From NCBI GenBank assembly GCA_964581455.1, contig CAZOOT010000086.1:1-15004 (forward strand): 15,004 nt of DNA, in the 5' to 3' direction. The position numbers were made by a program, and so were the translations under genes. The notes below the pieces were generated by a model. The model saw only the letters and a list, made by a program, of their open reading frames with translations, was not told the DNA's origin and searched no databases. Shown piece after piece: positions 13,358 to 15,004 of this stretch. The stretch comes from VBAS01 sp964581455. GTDB lineage: Bacteria; Bacteroidota; Bacteroidia; Chitinophagales; Chitinophagaceae. The first letter of the stretch is position 1. Every line of letters begins with the position of its first letter.

Positions 13358-15004
13358 TTATAAACTTAAATTGGATAGATGCTGGTTTAATTCTGATTCG
13401 GTTTTTATCAAAACATCCCGTGCTTTACTACCCTGGTTGGGGCCAACAACCCCTGCAGATTCTAATTGATCCATCAATCTTCCTGCCCTGTTATATCCTA
13501 GTTTCATTCTTCTTTGAAGAAGAGATGTAGATCCCACCTGGTTTTGAACAATTAATCTGGCTGCATCTTCAAAAAGTGCATCCCTGTCATTTAAATCAAA
13601 GTCTTTTCCTTCCAGTTCTTTTTCATCAATATATTCCGGCAGCAGGAATGCCTGCGGATATCCTCTTTGCTTATGAATAAAATTGACAATCTTATCTACT
13701 TCCGGGGTATCAACAAATACACATTGCAGGCGGGTAATTTCTCCATGATGAGAGATCAACATATCTCCTTTGCCGATTAATTGCTCAGCACCACCGGCAT
13801 CAAGAATGGTTCTGGAATCAATTTTAGAAGAAACCTTGAATGCAATTCTTGACGGGAAGTTTGCTTTAATAGTTCCGGTAATAATATTTACAGAGGGTCT
13901 TTGTGTTGCAATGATGAGGTGAATACCTACTGCCCTTGCTAACTGTGCCAGCCTTGCTATTGGCATCTCAATTTCTTTACCTGCTGTCATGATCAGGTCT
14001 GCAAATTCATCAATCACTAAAACAATGAATGGAAGAAACTGGTGCCCTTTTAAGGGGCTTAATCTTCTTTTGATAAACTTTTCATTGTATTCTTTGATAT
14101 TCCTGGCACCCGCTTCTTTCAACAGGTCATATCGGTTATCCATTTCAATACATAAAGCATTCAATGTATGCACTACTTTCTTTGTGTCAGTAATGATAGC
14201 ATCTTCTTCTCCGGGAAGTTTTGCAAGGAAATGATTTTCTATCACACGGTACAAACTAAGTTCCACTTTTTTAGGATCGATCAATACAAACTTCAGTTGC
14301 GAAGGGTGTTTTTTATATAAGAGTGAAACAAGAATCGCATTTACACCAACAGATTTACCCTGCCCGGTGGCACCAGCCATAAGTAAGTGAGGCATGCTTG
14401 CCAGGTCAACTATGAAATTCTCATTGTCTATTTTCTTGCCAATGGCAATCGGAAGGCTGTAATTATTTTTTTGAAATTTCTCTGAACCCAACAATGTTTT
14501 CATTCCTACAATACTCTTTTTCACATTGGGAACCTCAATTCCTATGGTTCCTTTACCGGGAATAGGAGCAATGATTCTGATACCAAGTGCTGCAAGGCTC
14601 AATGCGACATCATCTTCCAGGTTTTTGATCCTGGAAATCCGTACGCCAGCTGCAGGCACAATTTCATATAATGTAACTGTAGGGCCCACAGTTGCCATGA
14701 TTTTCTGGATCTCAATATCATAATTACGTAAGGTAGAAATGATCTGATTTTTATTATTCTCCAGCTCGTTTGCATCCTGAACGATCTTATCAATGCTATG
14801 TGTTTCCAAAAGATCCAATGTAGGATAACGATAATCCCTTAAATCAAGCGTTGGTTCATAAGGAGGAAGTTCCGAATATCCCTTCTCTTCTTTTTCCTCT
14901 AATGGCACTTTCTTTATTTCCAGTTCAATATCTGAGGAGTCTTTTCCCAATATTGATTTTTTAGCAATAATTTTTTCCGGTTCGGGACCTGATTCTTTTT
15001 CAAA
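13358..15004 (-). CDS. ftsK: DNA translocase FtsK/SpoIIIE (N-terminus beyond the right edge)
   Basis: FtsK is a septum-anchored hexameric motor that pumps chromosome termini during division. The frame is open to the right edge (548 visible codons), and the apparent TTG start at 14950 is just an internal Leu, so the gene is 5'-partial; the membrane domain lies outside. Numbering from the first visible codon: a charged Glu/Lys-rich linker (1-45), the alpha subdomain (about 64-160, with TVGPTVTLYEI and APIPGKGTIGIEVPN), Walker A GATGQGKS (211-218), DPKKVELSLY (243-252), Walker B VLVIDEFADL (328-337), ARAVGIHLIIATQRPSVNII, and the C-terminal winged-helix gamma domain (about 475-548, with LLQRRMKLGYNRAGRLMDQL) that reads the chromosome-orienting sequences. 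All motor motifs are intact. lolA follows after 119 bases, with no strong terminator between them. Confidence 0.97.
   Translation of the reverse strand, partial: FEKESGPEPEKIIAKKSILGKDSSDIELEIKKVPLEEKEEKGYSELPPYEPTLDLRDYRYPTLDLLETHSIDKIVQDANELENNKNQIISTLRNYDIEIQKIMATVGPTVTLYEIVPAAGVRISRIKNLEDDVALSLAALGIRIIAPIPGKGTIGIEVPNVKKSIVGMKTLLGSEKFQKNNYSLPIAIGKKIDNENFIVDLASMPHLLMAGATGQGKSVGVNAILVSLLYKKHPSQLKFVLIDPKKVELSLYRVIENHFLAKLPGEEDAIITDTKKVVHTLNALCIEMDNRYDLLKEAGARNIKEYNEKFIKRRLSPLKGHQFLPFIVLVIDEFADLIMTAGKEIEMPIARLAQLARAVGIHLIIATQRPSVNIITGTIKANFPSRIAFKVSSKIDSRTILDAGGAEQLIGKGDMLISHHGEITRLQCVFVDTPEVDKIVNFIHKQRGYPQAFLLPEYIDEKELEGKDFDLNDRDALFEDAARLIVQNQVGSTSLLQRRMKLGYNRAGRLMDQLESAGVVGPNQGSKARDVLIKTESELNQHLSNLSL

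Overview
This window reads as a chromosomal segment of an AT-rich member of the Bacteroidota, most likely of the Chitinophagaceae/Sphingobacteriia side. The evidence is a PorQ-type protein of the type IX secretion system, a DUF5683 protein between parB and dapB, outer-membrane beta-barrel proteins, an alpha-oxoamine synthase of the kind used for sphingoid bases, and several promoters with the Bacteroidota -7 box TAnnTTTG instead of a sigma70 -10 box. The family-level placement is inference from protein style; no rRNA marker is present.

Layout. Positions 1-6126 are all on the minus strand: the N-terminal part of porQ (running off the left edge), the ATP-dependent protease lon with a clear intrinsic terminator, a small PF13568-type outer-membrane beta-barrel protein with its own terminator, an unrecognised secreted protein that looks like a beta-barrel, and a membrane-anchored calcineurin-like metallophosphoesterase. 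Around 6127-6272 is a divergent promoter region. Positions 6273-11695 are on the plus strand: a UPF0173-type metallo-beta-lactamase-fold hydrolase, parA, parB, a DUF5683 protein, dapB, and an alpha-oxoamine synthase ending in a strong UUCG-capped terminator. A 323-base gene-free stretch (11696-12018) carries this terminator plus a second GC-rich hairpin. Then come ubiX on the plus strand, meeting lolA tail to tail two bases apart, and ftsK (minus, N-terminus beyond the right edge).

How the genes fit together. ParA/ParB segregate the origin region and FtsK handles terminus segregation and division, so two chromosome-segregation modules lie a few kb apart. LolA, the beta-barrel proteins, PorQ and the oxoamine synthase all serve the cell envelope. 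DapB feeds lysine and peptidoglycan precursors. Lon, UPF0173 and the phosphoesterase are general housekeeping functions.

I found no mobile element, CRISPR array, tRNA or rRNA, and no clear novel multi-gene system. What deserves a second look is mostly small: the odd 5' end of porQ, the unusually structured 201-base parA-parB gap, the palindromic hairpin and relic-like leader before ubiX, and an unclassified outer-membrane protein.
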